NCBI GenBank assembly: GCA_035506075.1 | Contig: DATJQB010000411.1 | Span: 1 to 30,256 of the forward strand | Reading direction: 5' to 3' | Origin: UBA9647 sp035506075 | GTDB lineage: Bacteria > Bacteroidota > Ignavibacteria > UBA10030 | Length of the DNA stretch: 30,256 nucleotides | Shown here: positions 1-7,871 of the stretch, piece after piece | How positions within the stretch are numbered: position 1 is the first letter of the stretch | Layout of the letters: every line of letters starts with the position of its first letter | Translations under genes and position numbers: made by a program | Notes under the pieces: generated by a model | Database searches by the model: none | What the model was told of the DNA's origin: nothing | The model's input: only the letters and a program-made list of their open reading frames with translations

Positions 1-1237
1 CGACGGCATCCGAAAGCCAGCGCAGTTCCACCGGGATCGTATTGCGGCTGCTGTCGAGCATGCTGGTGGACATCACGGCAGACTCCCGCTGCACGGCATC
101 CGAGAAGGTGAGAAGAAATTTCGGTTGGAGATCGATCTCTTTGGCACTGTCAGTAATCGAACATGCGGCAATCCTCGGACCCAGCGTATCCCTTGAATCC
201 GCTCCAGTGAACGGGAGACGATTGGCGGTGGCGTTGATCGGCAGTCCATTCACACCCTTAAGATCACGCACCTCTGTTCTATAGGCGTTGTTCGTCCGCT
301 GCAGTTCGGTGACGAGGACGACAGATGTGATCTTTGGAAAGATCGGACACACAGAGAGCACCGCGATCGATTTCTGACTCAGAGTGTCGGTGATCTGAAA
401 ATTCCAGGGACCAAGGCCGCTTGTGTCAATCGGCGAGGAGAATTCAAGCACAACGTGACGGGGGCCGGTGCTTGCGGCCTTAGTCAGCCTCACAGCCGTC
501 GTGTCATCTTTCGAAAGACGCATCCAGATTCCCGCCGAGAGCGTGTCGCTAGGCGTCAGAACGATCTCGCCGGGCTGGACTGCAAACTCATCGGTTTCCG
601 GATCATAGAGAAGGTTCCGGTACTCATCCCGAACAGCGATCACGCGGTACGCGCCGAACGTGAGATGTTGCAGAAGAAACCCGCCGTCCTTCCCGGATTG
701 CGTAACGTAGTCCGGCTTCGTCTTTCGCGGGTCCAGCGTGTCAGCTTGAAGGCTGTCGAGTTTGTACGCGAAGATGAGGACTCCCTGGGGTGAATCAGTT
801 TCCCTGGCTGTGAAGATCTTTCCGGAAATGGCCCCATGGTCGATGTCCTCCCCTGTGGTGAACGCAAGCGCATAGGATTGGGCCATCTTGTTGTGATTGT
901 TCAGATCGGCGACATCGGTACCGATCGTGACGACGTAGGTCGTACTCCGTCGCAGCGATCCCGAGAACCTGATCTCAACTTCGCGTCCGGACCAATCGAA
1001 GTCCAGCTGTCCCAGCGAAGGCGAAACAAAAACCGCGCTTTCAACAGTCCTGTGGTCGACATACTTGCTGAACTCCACGGTGATACTCTTGCCGTTGAAT
1101 CGCGTGGTGTAGTTGGGGGGATTTGTCGAAACAATCATGGGGGGTTCGGTGTCGATCGGACCTCCCTCCGGTGCACGCTGTCCCGCACAGGAGATCAATA
1201 AAATCGAAGCAAGGAGAGAATAGAGAGAGGACCGCAT
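1..1237 (-). CDS. Ig-like (Big_5/SbsA-type) domain lipoprotein, 3' end outside window
   Basis: This open frame starts at the ATG complementary to 1235-1237 and has no stop before the window edge, so only the first 412 codons are present. The N-terminus is a short lipoprotein signal (MRSSLYSLLASILLISC) with the lipobox Cys at residue 17, so the mature protein is probably anchored to a membrane. Immediately after it comes a Gly-Gly-Pro-x-Asp-x-x-Pro-Pro segment followed by 'ITVEFSKYVD', the usual opening of an SbsA Ig-like (Big_5) domain in Bacteroidota lipoproteins. About residues 30-125 form this domain. The rest looks like further beta-sandwich repeats: around residues 125-215 a carboxypeptidase-regulatory-like or CNA-B-like fold ('FGAYRVIAVRDEYRN') and then another Ig-like stretch ('QPKFLLTFSDAV' near residue 390). 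It has no visible catalytic motif. The role is unknown, probably envelope-associated. It lies 217 bp downstream of mltG on the same strand. Confidence 0.8.
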   Translation of the reverse strand, partial: MRSSLYSLLASILLISCAGQRAPEGGPIDTEPPMIVSTNPPNYTTRFNGKSITVEFSKYVDHRTVESAVFVSPSLGQLDFDWSGREVEIRFSGSLRRSTTYVVTIGTDVADLNNHNKMAQSYALAFTTGEDIDHGAISGKIFTARETDSPQGVLIFAYKLDSLQADTLDPRKTKPDYVTQSGKDGGFLLQHLTFGAYRVIAVRDEYRNLLYDPETDEFAVQPGEIVLTPSDTLSAGIWMRLSKDDTTAVRLTKAASTGPRHVVLEFSSPIDTSGLGPWNFQITDTLSQKSIAVLSVCPIFPKITSVVLVTELQRTNNAYRTEVRDLKGVNGLPINATANRLPFTGADSRDTLGPRIAACSITDSAKEIDLQPKFLLTFSDAVQRESAVMSTSMLDSSRNTIPVELRWLSDAV

Positions 1238-1454
1238 CGGCTCTGTGTAGTTCTGTCGTCGAATTGTCGATGGAATATAATGAAACGTGCGGGGAGAAAA
1301 AAGGCCGGGGACCAAATGGACGCCTGACAGGGCGAGATGCGTTGCAGAGCGATGTGCCTGCCTGGGAAGAATCAAACCTCAGGGGGTCACAGGATCTGGT
1401 TTGAGCAAAGCACGTATGAAAGTTGGGGCAGCATGTGGCGCCCCATACCTCGGA

Positions 1455-2594
1455 CTAACCAGGCGACGAAGCGTTCTTTGCAGCTTCCCTTCTCAATTTC
1501 CTGTACGACCTTACGGCTTTCTGATGTTCGGAGAAATTCCGGGAGAAAATGTGTCCCCCTGTCCCGTCAGCTACAAAATAGAGATACGAATGTTTTTCCG
1601 GATACAGGGCGGCCAGGATGGATTTCCGGCCGGGATTGTTGATGGGCCCTGGCGGCAAGCCGGAATAAAGATACGTGTTGTACGGCGAGTCGATCCGCAA
1701 ATCGGCATACGTCAGGCGCCGCTTGCCTTCAGGAAGTGCATATTGAACCGTCGGGTCGGCTTCCAAGCGCATTCTCATCTTCAGGCGGTTCAGGTACACA
1801 CCGGCAATGATCGGCCGCTCGATGTCAAGTACAGCCTCCCCCTCCACGATGGATGCAAGCGTCAATACCTCGGGCAACGAACGCCCCAACTCCGCCTGAC
1901 GGCGCTGCAGCGTGTCGTTGTAGAATCTCCGGAATTCCCCAACCATCCTCTCAATCACTTCCTCCTCACTCACCTGCCACAGGAATTTGTACGTGTCAGG
2001 CATGAGGTAGCCTTCAATAGAGGGAGCGTCGATGCCCAGTTCTTTTCGAAAGGCCCCATTGTCACAGAGAGTAATGAACCGCTGCGTATCCGTCCCGAGG
2101 TACTTGCCGCACTGCAATGCGATTCGCTCCGTCCTCCAACCTTCCGGGATCGGCACATTGATGAGGATGCGGGACTTCCCTTCGGCAAGGTCGCTCAGGA
2201 TCGCAAGGTTCGAGAGTCCGCGTGGGAAAAGGTATTTGCCGACCTTAAGTGTTTTTGTCCGACCAAGCAGCCGACCTGCGACACTCAAGGTCCATCGAAC
2301 ACGCAGAACGCCGGACGACTCCAGTGAGTCGAGTACAGTTTTGAATGAAGCACCGCGGGGCACGATGACGGTCCGGATGGATGAGAGCTCAGTCGTGTTT
2401 GAGGCGAGAAAGACGGTGTAGATCATCCCGAAGAAGACGATCACCGCTGTCAATACCGCAATCTGAACCGGCCGACTGCGAAACGCGCTCGCTATGGGTT
2501 GCCTGTTCGCCAGCGTATCACCGTTTCGGTTTTTTCTTTTGATCGTGCATATAGACGCGCTCAACACTGCGCGCTTCGTCGATAATGCGCTCAA
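1455..2594 (-). CDS. mltG: Endolytic murein transglycosylase MltG (YceG-like)
   Basis: The product (up to 379 aa) belongs to the YceG/MltG family. These membrane-anchored lytic transglycosylases cut nascent glycan strands in the periplasm and are thought to set glycan length. A single transmembrane helix (IAVLTAVIVFFGMIYTVFLA) follows a basic cytoplasmic tail. A LysM-like region then leads to the catalytic YceG domain, with 'IEGYLMPDTYKF', 'TLASIVEGEA' (the Glu of this motif is the expected catalytic acid), 'EADPTVQYAL', 'SPYNTYLYSGLPPGPINNPG' and 'YLYFVADGTGGHIFS', all characteristic. The start is uncertain: the frame opens at a TTG inside the chorismate mutase gene (77-bp overlap) and no ATG occurs before the membrane helix. 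GTG or TTG codons about 27-30 nt further in, or a non-canonical CTG just after the upstream stop, are alternatives. No strong ribosome-binding site distinguishes them. It is probably co-transcribed with trpA and the mutase. Confidence 0.92.
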   Translation of the reverse strand: MSALSTKRAVLSASICTIKRKNRNGDTLANRQPIASAFRSRPVQIAVLTAVIVFFGMIYTVFLASNTTELSSIRTVIVPRGASFKTVLDSLESSGVLRVRWTLSVAGRLLGRTKTLKVGKYLFPRGLSNLAILSDLAEGKSRILINVPIPEGWRTERIALQCGKYLGTDTQRFITLCDNGAFRKELGIDAPSIEGYLMPDTYKFLWQVSEEEVIERMVGEFRRFYNDTLQRRQAELGRSLPEVLTLASIVEGEAVLDIERPIIAGVYLNRLKMRMRLEADPTVQYALPEGKRRLTYADLRIDSPYNTYLYSGLPPGPINNPGRKSILAALYPEKHSYLYFVADGTGGHIFSRNFSEHQKAVRSYRKLRREAAKNASSPG

Positions 2595-2823
2595 AAAGCC
2601 GCCGCACAGCGGCAGATGAAAGCGGTCCCTTGTTGCACGCAGTCACGTTCCTCATCACTTCCTCCTCGCGTTCAGGCGAGTAAGCGTCCAGCCCGAGCTT
2701 GATCTTGATCTTGCCGATCTCCGTGGCGCACATGGTGCGTTCATTCAGCAGCTTCACAAGCTGCAGGTCGAGGTCATCAATTCTCTTTCGCCAGTCTTCA
2801 AGCTCATTCATACAGTGTTCCAT
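2518..2823 (-). CDS. Chorismate mutase, AroQ class (monofunctional, short)
   Basis: This 101-aa all-helical protein resembles CM_2/AroQ chorismate mutases, which convert chorismate to prephenate for Phe and Tyr synthesis. Visible family features are the N-terminal 'LEDWRKRIDDLDLQLVKLLNER' helix, with the Arg and Asp-x-x-Asp-x-x-x-x-x-Leu-Leu-x-x-Arg pattern, the Lys of 'IGKIK' that contacts substrate, and the C-terminal 'RRLFERIIDEARSVE' helix. The ATG shares its A with the trpA stop (TAATG), which suggests translational coupling. An alternative ATG is four codons in (2811). Placement after trpA fits an aromatic amino acid unit. There is no DAHP synthase or prephenate dehydratase fusion, so this is a stand-alone mutase. 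The gene symbol is left blank because 'aroQ' is also used for a dehydratase. Confidence 0.85.
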   Translation of the reverse strand: MEHCMNELEDWRKRIDDLDLQLVKLLNERTMCATEIGKIKIKLGLDAYSPEREEEVMRNVTACNKGPLSSAAVRRLFERIIDEARSVERVYMHDQKKKPKR

Positions 2824-3617
2824 TACGATGGACGAAGTGAACGAAGGAAGTCCGCCGCAGACTGCACCGCCTGCTGTGCGGACGACGCCTTTCCAAGCAC
2901 ATTGATCAGGGAAGATCCGACGACAGCCCCGTCGGCATGCTGCCAGATACGGGCAACATGTTCCGGCTTCGAGATCCCGAATCCCACGACGAAGGGCTTG
3001 TGCGTGTTGTTGCGGACGCGTTGAAGAAACTCATCGAGCCCTCCATCCGCTCCAAGCTCGGTTCTCGCACCGGTGACGCCGGTGACAGACACGCAGTATG
3101 AAAAATCCGTTGAATGGCCATCAATCTCTGCGATCCGTTTGTCGTTTGTGGTGGGAGCAATAAGAAAGACATTGCTGATCCCGTGGGCCCTGCTCTCACG
3201 CTCGAAGGCCGACGCTTCATCGGGCGGAAGATCGGGAATGATCAGGCCGTCCACGCCGGCGGATTCGCATGACGACAGAAACCGATCGACCCCCATGTGC
3301 AGAATCGGATTGACATAACCCATCAGGATGACCGGGAGCTCACTCGACGCGCGAAATTCGCTGACGAGGGAGAGGATCTTTTCGAGCGTGACACCGTTCC
3401 GCAGCGCAATTTCGGAGGAATGTTGAATCGTCGGCCCATCAGCGAGAGGATCCGAGAACGGAATTCCCACTTCGATAAGATCAGCCTCTGCCTCCTCCAA
3501 AGCACCCAGCAGCCCGAGTGTGATCCCCTGGAATGGATACTCGGGAGTGACATAGGGAATGAGGGCCTTTTGCCGCGAGTGCTTCAGACTCTCAAATTTC
3601 TTTCGAATTCTGTTCAT
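2823..3617 (-). CDS. trpA: Tryptophan synthase alpha chain
   Basis: The 264-aa TIM-barrel protein cleaves indole-3-glycerol phosphate to indole and glyceraldehyde-3-phosphate, passing indole to TrpB. The catalytic residues sit exactly where they are in the E. coli enzyme: Glu49 in 'LIEVGIPFSDP' and Asp60 in 'DPLADGPTIQ'. The 'GVDGLIIPDLPPDE' and 'SVTGVTGAR' loops and the phosphate-binding 'VVGFGISKPEH' and 'ADGAVVGSSLI' segments are present, and the length is normal. ATG 3617 is preceded by a GAGAGG ribosome-binding site about 9 nt upstream. No trpB or other trp gene is in this window; the gene is followed by chorismate mutase and mltG, so the rest of the pathway must lie elsewhere. The 244 bp upstream (3618-3861) contain no convincing gene. 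Confidence 0.96.
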   Translation of the reverse strand: MNRIRKKFESLKHSRQKALIPYVTPEYPFQGITLGLLGALEEAEADLIEVGIPFSDPLADGPTIQHSSEIALRNGVTLEKILSLVSEFRASSELPVILMGYVNPILHMGVDRFLSSCESAGVDGLIIPDLPPDEASAFERESRAHGISNVFLIAPTTNDKRIAEIDGHSTDFSYCVSVTGVTGARTELGADGGLDEFLQRVRNNTHKPFVVGFGISKPEHVARIWQHADGAVVGSSLINVLGKASSAQQAVQSAADFLRSLRPS

Positions 3618-3861
3618 GAACTGCGCCTCTCATCCTCATACCGGACCAACTCGTCCTACTCTGTATTGCGGAACAATGACTTCAGCTCGCTGAGCAACTC
3701 CATATTGAAACGTAAGACTTAGCTCGGAGATGCAGAACTCGCAAGGATTCACAAAGAGATCTTGCCTTGATCCTTTCCCATGTCTCCGCTGCTCATCGCT
3801 GGTTTTCGATGCCGCAGCAATGACCGCCACACGATCATCTCACATCTCCCCTCCCACCGAC

Positions 3862-4890
3862 TTATCCGAGTGACAAGTTCGGCTCTGCGGTCAACTCGAG
3901 ACTCGATGTTTGTCCTCTCATCATCCTGGCATATCCAACCATCGCAACCATCGCTCCGTTGTCGGTACAGAACTCGAACCTGGGAGTGAAAACGTTGAAC
4001 CCGTTCGCCTCGGCAGTTTCCTTCATCCGTCTGCGAAGCTCCGAGTTGGCCGACACTCCGCCCGAGACGGTGATGGATCGGACCTTCTTCGTTTTTGCCG
4101 CGGCGATTGTCTTACTTACAAGGACATCAACGACAGCGGCCTGAAAACTTGCACACAAATCTGCTCTGAGTTTCTTCCGCTCTTCCGAGATGCCATCATC
4201 ATCTGGAATCGGCTTGTAGCCCGACTTGCGCAGGTAGTAAAGAACAGAAGTCTTCAGTCCGCTAAAACTGAACTCGAGCGATCTCTCGGAGAGATACGGC
4301 CTCGGAAACGACACGAAGGAAGGATTACCTTCTTTCGCATACTTGTCCACAAGCGGTCCTCCCGGATACCCGATTCCCAGCATCTTCGCGACCTTGTCGA
4401 ATGCCTCGCCGGCAGCGTCGTCCTTCGTCTCACCCAGGACCTCGATCTCAAACGGACCCCGGACAAGAACGAGCTGTGTGTGTCCCCCGGAAACTGTCAG
4501 ATTGACGAATGGGAAATCAGGCTTTGGCTCCTCGATGAGGTTCGAGAAGATGTGGGCTTCCATATGGTTCACACCAACGAAGGGTTTCGCGAGGGCGAGC
4601 GCCATCGCCTTCCCAAAGCTCAGTCCAACCAGGATGGCTCCAATGAGCCCAGGACCATAGACTGCGGCCACCCCGTCGACATCGCTTTTTGAAGTGCCGG
4701 CTTTGGCCAGTGCTTCGTCGACCACTGGTATGATCCGTGCCTGATGAGCACGAGAAGCGAGTTCGGGGACAACACCGCCAAACTTGGAGTGAAACAGCTG
4801 TGTAGCAGTAACGTTTGATACAAGCCGCCCGTCCTTCACAACCGCCGCCGAAGTCTCATCACACGATGTTTCAATTCCCAGGATATTCAA
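3862..4890 (-). CDS. tsaD: tRNA N6-adenosine threonylcarbamoyltransferase TsaD
   Basis: The 342-aa protein transfers the threonylcarbamoyl group to A37 of ANN-decoding tRNAs, working with TsaB and TsaE, which are not in this window. The ASKHA-fold signatures are clear: 'ILGIETSCDETS' at the N-terminus, the metal-binding His109 and His113 in 'HMEAH', 'TVSGGHTQL', the 'GYPGGP' loop, 'VSGGVSANSELR' and the C-terminal 'FCTDNGAMVA' with the metal-ligand Asp. I place the start at TTG 4890 (reverse strand) because an AGGAA box lies 5 nt upstream and the family's 'M-x-x-LGIE' start falls exactly there. A longer frame opening at another TTG (4953) would add 21 basic residues absent from relatives. A sigma70-like promoter lies about 145 nt upstream. 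The gene is separate from trpA by 244 bp. Confidence 0.95.
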   Translation of the reverse strand: MNILGIETSCDETSAAVVKDGRLVSNVTATQLFHSKFGGVVPELASRAHQARIIPVVDEALAKAGTSKSDVDGVAAVYGPGLIGAILVGLSFGKAMALALAKPFVGVNHMEAHIFSNLIEEPKPDFPFVNLTVSGGHTQLVLVRGPFEIEVLGETKDDAAGEAFDKVAKMLGIGYPGGPLVDKYAKEGNPSFVSFPRPYLSERSLEFSFSGLKTSVLYYLRKSGYKPIPDDDGISEERKKLRADLCASFQAAVVDVLVSKTIAAAKTKKVRSITVSGGVSANSELRRRMKETAEANGFNVFTPRFEFCTDNGAMVAMVGYARMMRGQTSSLELTAEPNLSLG

Positions 4891-5033
4891 TTGTTTCCTG
4901 CCCGATCCTTTTTTGAGTGATCCAACTCTTGAGAGGCACCGCCTGCCGTTCAATCCTCATTGTTCGGGAAAAGCTGAATGTCGCCGGTCAAAGATGTTTT
5001 CCCGGATCACGCGTTTTGATAAAACTCTCGATT

Positions 5034-5062
5034 ATGATAACCAAAAAAACAGGCTGGCGCAA
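5034..5062 (-). promoter_or_regulatory. Putative sigma70-like promoter for tsaD
   Basis: Read on the minus strand, TTGCGC (5057-5062) is followed after exactly 17 bp by TATCAT (5034-5039). It points toward tsaD and is divergent from the rpmB promoter. It is a match by eye only, and the leader before the tsaD start would be about 140 nt. Confidence 0.4.
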
Positions 5063-5107
5063 CCGGACCAGTTGCACGAGTCCGATGACGAACATAGCAG
5101 TTTAGTC

Positions 5108-5150
5108 TTGCCTCTCTTTCTTTTTCTCGCTATATTCATATATAATTTTG
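5108..5150 (+). promoter_or_regulatory. Putative promoter region of rpmB
   Basis: Two readings overlap in this AT-rich stretch. TTGCCT (5108-5113) and TATATT (5131-5136) are separated by 17 bp as in a sigma70 promoter. Just downstream TAATTTTG (5143-5150) matches the Bacteroidota -7 consensus TAnnTTTG, although without an obvious -33 TTTG. Either would start transcription a short distance before the rpmB ribosome-binding site. Confidence 0.5.
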
Positions 5151-5173
5151 AACTACTGAGATGGAGCATAGCG

Positions 5174-5365
5174 ATGGCAAGAGTTTGTGAAATCTGCGGC
5201 AAGAAACCGATGGCCGGCAATCATGTGAGTCATGCGCACAACCGTGCACCCCGGCGTTTCCTCCCGAACCTTCAGTCGGTTCGTGCGAAAGTCGACGGAT
5301 CCGTTCGCCGAATGACGGTTTGCAGCAACTGCATCAAATCCGGCAAGGTCCAGAAGGCAGCCTGA
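5174..5365 (+). CDS. rpmB: 50S ribosomal protein bL28 (zinc-binding form)
   Basis: The 63-aa protein starts 'MARVCEICGKKP' and contains the conserved 'SHAHNRAPRRFLPNLQ' core of bL28. It has the Cys-containing form, with Cys5-x-x-Cys8 near the N-terminus and a second Cys-x-x-Cys ('TVCSNC') near residues 50-53, which together would bind one zinc ion. ATG 5174 has a GGAG box 7 nt upstream. The gene stands alone between a promoter-like region and a strong intrinsic terminator, so it is probably monocistronic. It is normally found with rpmG, which is not here. Confidence 0.96.
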   Translation: MARVCEICGKKPMAGNHVSHAHNRAPRRFLPNLQSVRAKVDGSVRRMTVCSNCIKSGKVQKAA

Positions 5366-5401
5366 CGCGGGCACGTGATCGAACATAGATTGTGGTTGTA
5401 C

Positions 5402-5429
5402 AAATCCCGCAGCTTCAGCGGGATTTTTT
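5402..5429 (+). terminator. Intrinsic terminator after rpmB
   Basis: A perfect 9-bp stem, AAATCCCGC (5402-5410) with GCGGGATTT (5418-5426), encloses a 7-nt loop and runs into a T tract ending at 5429. It lies 37 nt past the rpmB stop. Confidence 0.88.
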
Positions 5430-5465
5430 GTTCCGGGAGTAATGAACATCCACTAGAACGACGTG

Positions 5466-6092
5466 ATGAAGCTAGCATTCTCTCCCCCAAATCAGTTGAC
5501 GTTCCTCCGCATCCTGCTGACGCCGGTGTTCCTCGCATTTCTGTTTTCGGACAACCCCGTGCTTCGACAGATTTCTCCAGCGGTCTTTGTGATCGCGATG
5601 CTGACGGATTGGTACGATGGATGGGTCGCACGTCGATGGGGATACGTCACGCGCTGGGGAACCTTCCTCGATCCACTTGCCGACAAGCTCGTCACGTCCG
5701 CCGCCCTCATCGCATTCGTCTATCTCGACCTGGTTCCGACATGGACGGTGTGGGTGATTGTCATCAGGGATATCCTCATCACGTTCCTGCGTTCGTACGC
5801 GGAGCTGAAAGGAAAGCCCTTCGATACGTCGAGAATGGCAAAGACAAAGACGTTTCTTCAATTTGCGGTCATCTATTATATCCTCCTCGCATACATAGCA
5901 CGCGACACGGAGTACTTCCGATCGCGCTATGCAGCGCTGCTGGACCAACTCCTTGAGCGGTCGCTGCTCTATCTTCTGATGACAGGGATTGCAGCAATCA
6001 CCCTGCTCACCGGCGTCCTTTACGTGATTGAGAACTGGACGACTGTCCGAGAACTGTATGGCTCAACAGATCAACTCACCGAATCAGAGTAG
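5466..6092 (+). CDS. pgsA: CDP-diacylglycerol--glycerol-3-phosphate 3-phosphatidyltransferase
   Basis: The 208-aa inner-membrane enzyme makes phosphatidylglycerol phosphate from CDP-diacylglycerol and glycerol-3-phosphate. The complete CDP-alcohol phosphotransferase signature D-x2-D-G-x2-A-R-x8-G-x3-D-x3-D is present, with the four metal-binding aspartates at 48, 51, 69 and 73. About five or six hydrophobic segments follow. ATG 5466 is preferred over the adjoining GTG at 5463. No strong ribosome-binding site is visible. It overlaps pgpA, which removes the phosphate from its product, so the two genes encode consecutive steps. Confidence 0.94.
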   Translation: MKLAFSPPNQLTFLRILLTPVFLAFLFSDNPVLRQISPAVFVIAMLTDWYDGWVARRWGYVTRWGTFLDPLADKLVTSAALIAFVYLDLVPTWTVWVIVIRDILITFLRSYAELKGKPFDTSRMAKTKTFLQFAVIYYILLAYIARDTEYFRSRYAALLDQLLERSLLYLLMTGIAAITLLTGVLYVIENWTTVRELYGSTDQLTESE

Positions 6093-6576
6093 TACCATTT
6101 CAGACTCTCCCTCTTCCAAACCAAAGGTGGGATTCCTCACCAAGGCGTTCGCGTCCGGATTGTTCTCCGGGTTCTCCCCGGTTGCATCAGGGACCGTCGG
6201 AAGTGCAGTCGGTCTTCTTTTCTACGCAATTCCGGGATTCGAACGATGGTACGTCATTCTGCCTGCCAGCCTCGTCGTGCTCGTTCTTGGGATCAAGGCG
6301 TCTGACGAAATGGAGAAGGTCTACGGCCACGATCCGGGAGAGGTAACGATTGATGAAGTGCTGGGGATGTGGATTTCGCTTTGCTTTCTGCCGAAGACGA
6401 TACTCATAGCGGTCCTTGCGTTCTTCATCTTCCGCATTCTCGACATCGTCAAGCCGTACCCTGCGCGCCGGTTCGACAATCTCCATGGCGGCGCCGGCGT
6501 GATGCTCGATGACGTCGTCTCTGCAATCTACACCAACCTCCTGCTTCAACTGGCTGTGGGGCTCCACTTGATTTGA
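6058..6576 (+). CDS. pgpA: Phosphatidylglycerophosphatase A
   Basis: The product (172 aa from ATG 6058) is a PgpA-family membrane phosphatase that dephosphorylates phosphatidylglycerol phosphate to phosphatidylglycerol. It shows the family's N-terminal 'GFSPVASGTVGS', the acidic 'TIDEVLGMW' and the C-terminal 'HGGAGVMLDDVVSAIYTNL' active-site segments, and three to four hydrophobic helices. The start lies 35 nt inside the 3' end of pgsA, implying translational coupling; a start 30 nt further upstream is possible but less likely. The N-terminal ~25 residues are polar, Ser/Gln/Asn-rich and probably disordered. Confidence 0.93.
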   Translation: MAQQINSPNQSSTISDSPSSKPKVGFLTKAFASGLFSGFSPVASGTVGSAVGLLFYAIPGFERWYVILPASLVVLVLGIKASDEMEKVYGHDPGEVTIDEVLGMWISLCFLPKTILIAVLAFFIFRILDIVKPYPARRFDNLHGGAGVMLDDVVSAIYTNLLLQLAVGLHLI

Positions 6577-6610
6577 GCAATCCTATTCGAAACCACCTGC
6601 AACAGGCGTG

Positions 6611-7867
6611 ATGAAAGCTGAAATCATTTCAATCGGCGACGAGCTCCTCATAGGCCAGGTCATCAACACGAACCAGGCGTTCATTGCGGAGAAACTGAAC
6701 TCGATCGGCATTCCGGTCATCCGGATGACGACGGTAGGCGACGACGAGCCGACGATCCTCAGTGCGTTCGGTGAAGCGACCGACGACTGCGATTTTGTGC
6801 TCGTCACAGGAGGTCTCGGTCCGACACACGACGACATCACAAGAACCGCGCTCTGCAAATTCTTTTCCACCGATTTGGTGGTCAATGAAGAAGCACTCAG
6901 GCGGGTTCGGGGATTCTTCGAGCGACGTGGTATCGCACCAAGGAAAATCAATGAAGACCAGGCTCTCGTCCCCAAGTCCTGCCAGGTCGTTCAGAATGAC
7001 CACGGCACCGCACCCGGGTTCTTATTCGAACGCGACGGCAGGTATCTGTTCGCGATGCCCGGAGTTCCGTTCGAGATGAAAGCGATGGTCGAGCGTTTTG
7101 TCCTGCCGTTCTTCGCGCCAAAAGCCTCAGACCTTGCCATCGTCCACAGCACCTTGAAGACGACAGGAATCGGCGAGTCGTTTCTCGCGGAGCAGATTGG
7201 GGACGTCGGATCGCTGTTCAGGCCGGAGGATGGTACGACGCTCGCATTTCTTCCGGGCCCAACCGGAACCCGGCTCCGGATCACGGTGCGTGCAGCAAAC
7301 GCAGCGGCCGCGCAGGCCCAGGCTGACAAGGTGGAACAGGCAATCCGTGCGAGGGCCGGGAAATACATTTACGCAGGCGGTGACGAAGAACTCGAACACG
7401 TGGTCGGCAAGCTCCTCACGGAACTGCACTTGACGATCGCAATCGCTGAATCGTGCACAGGAGGTCTCATCTCTGACCGTGTCACGAACGTTTCCGGAAG
7501 CTCGCAATACTTCAACCGTTCGTACGTCACATACAGCAACGAATCGAAAACAGCCGATCTCGGCGTTCCCGCCGAACTGATTCGAAATCATGGAGCTGTC
7601 AGCCGCGAAGTTGCGGAGGCGATGGCCCTTGGTGCCAGGACAAGGTCGAAGGCTGATATTGGGATTTCCACGACGGGCATCGCGGGTCCGACGGGGGGTT
7701 CGGAAGAGAAGCCTGTCGGACTGGTCTGGATTGGCTATGCCGATCAGGCCGGAACGATGGCGATCAAATTCCATCTGGGCGATGAGCGCCGCAGGATCAA
7801 AGAACGCGCGGCACAGGCAGCACTCGAGCTTCTCCGACGCAAGCTTCTCAAGATCGAGCTACAATAG
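6611..7867 (+). CDS. cinA: CinA: competence/damage-inducible protein with NMN deamidase domain
   Basis: The 418-aa protein has two domains. Residues 1 to about 170 form a molybdopterin-binding-like (MoCF) domain with 'AEIISIGDELLIGQ', 'VLVTGGLGPTHDD' and 'FAMPGVPFEMKAM'. From about 260 to the end is a PncC-type nicotinamide mononucleotide deamidase domain with 'IAIAESCTGGLISDR' (Ser281-Cys-Thr-Gly-Gly) and 'GIAGPTGGSEEKPVGLVWIG'. In characterised homologues the N-terminal domain hydrolyses ADP-ribose and the C-terminal domain deamidates NMN in pyridine nucleotide salvage; the competence link is historic. ATG 6611 is preferred over the adjacent GTG 6608. Spacing to the next gene is 4 nt, and the cinA-thpR-recA order is a common bacterial arrangement. 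Confidence 0.95.
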   Translation: MKAEIISIGDELLIGQVINTNQAFIAEKLNSIGIPVIRMTTVGDDEPTILSAFGEATDDCDFVLVTGGLGPTHDDITRTALCKFFSTDLVVNEEALRRVRGFFERRGIAPRKINEDQALVPKSCQVVQNDHGTAPGFLFERDGRYLFAMPGVPFEMKAMVERFVLPFFAPKASDLAIVHSTLKTTGIGESFLAEQIGDVGSLFRPEDGTTLAFLPGPTGTRLRITVRAANAAAAQAQADKVEQAIRARAGKYIYAGGDEELEHVVGKLLTELHLTIAIAESCTGGLISDRVTNVSGSSQYFNRSYVTYSNESKTADLGVPAELIRNHGAVSREVAEAMALGARTRSKADIGISTTGIAGPTGGSEEKPVGLVWIGYADQAGTMAIKFHLGDERRRIKERAAQAALELLRRKLLKIELQ

Positions 7868-7871
7868 ACCG

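Noticed and set aside
1287..2327. Plus-strand frame of about 350 codons opposite mltG
   Set aside because: It overlaps a gene with convincing YceG motifs and has no recognisable domain.
3636..3830. Short minus-strand frame upstream of trpA
   Set aside because: No homologous motif, weak start context, and it does not resemble a trpB remnant.
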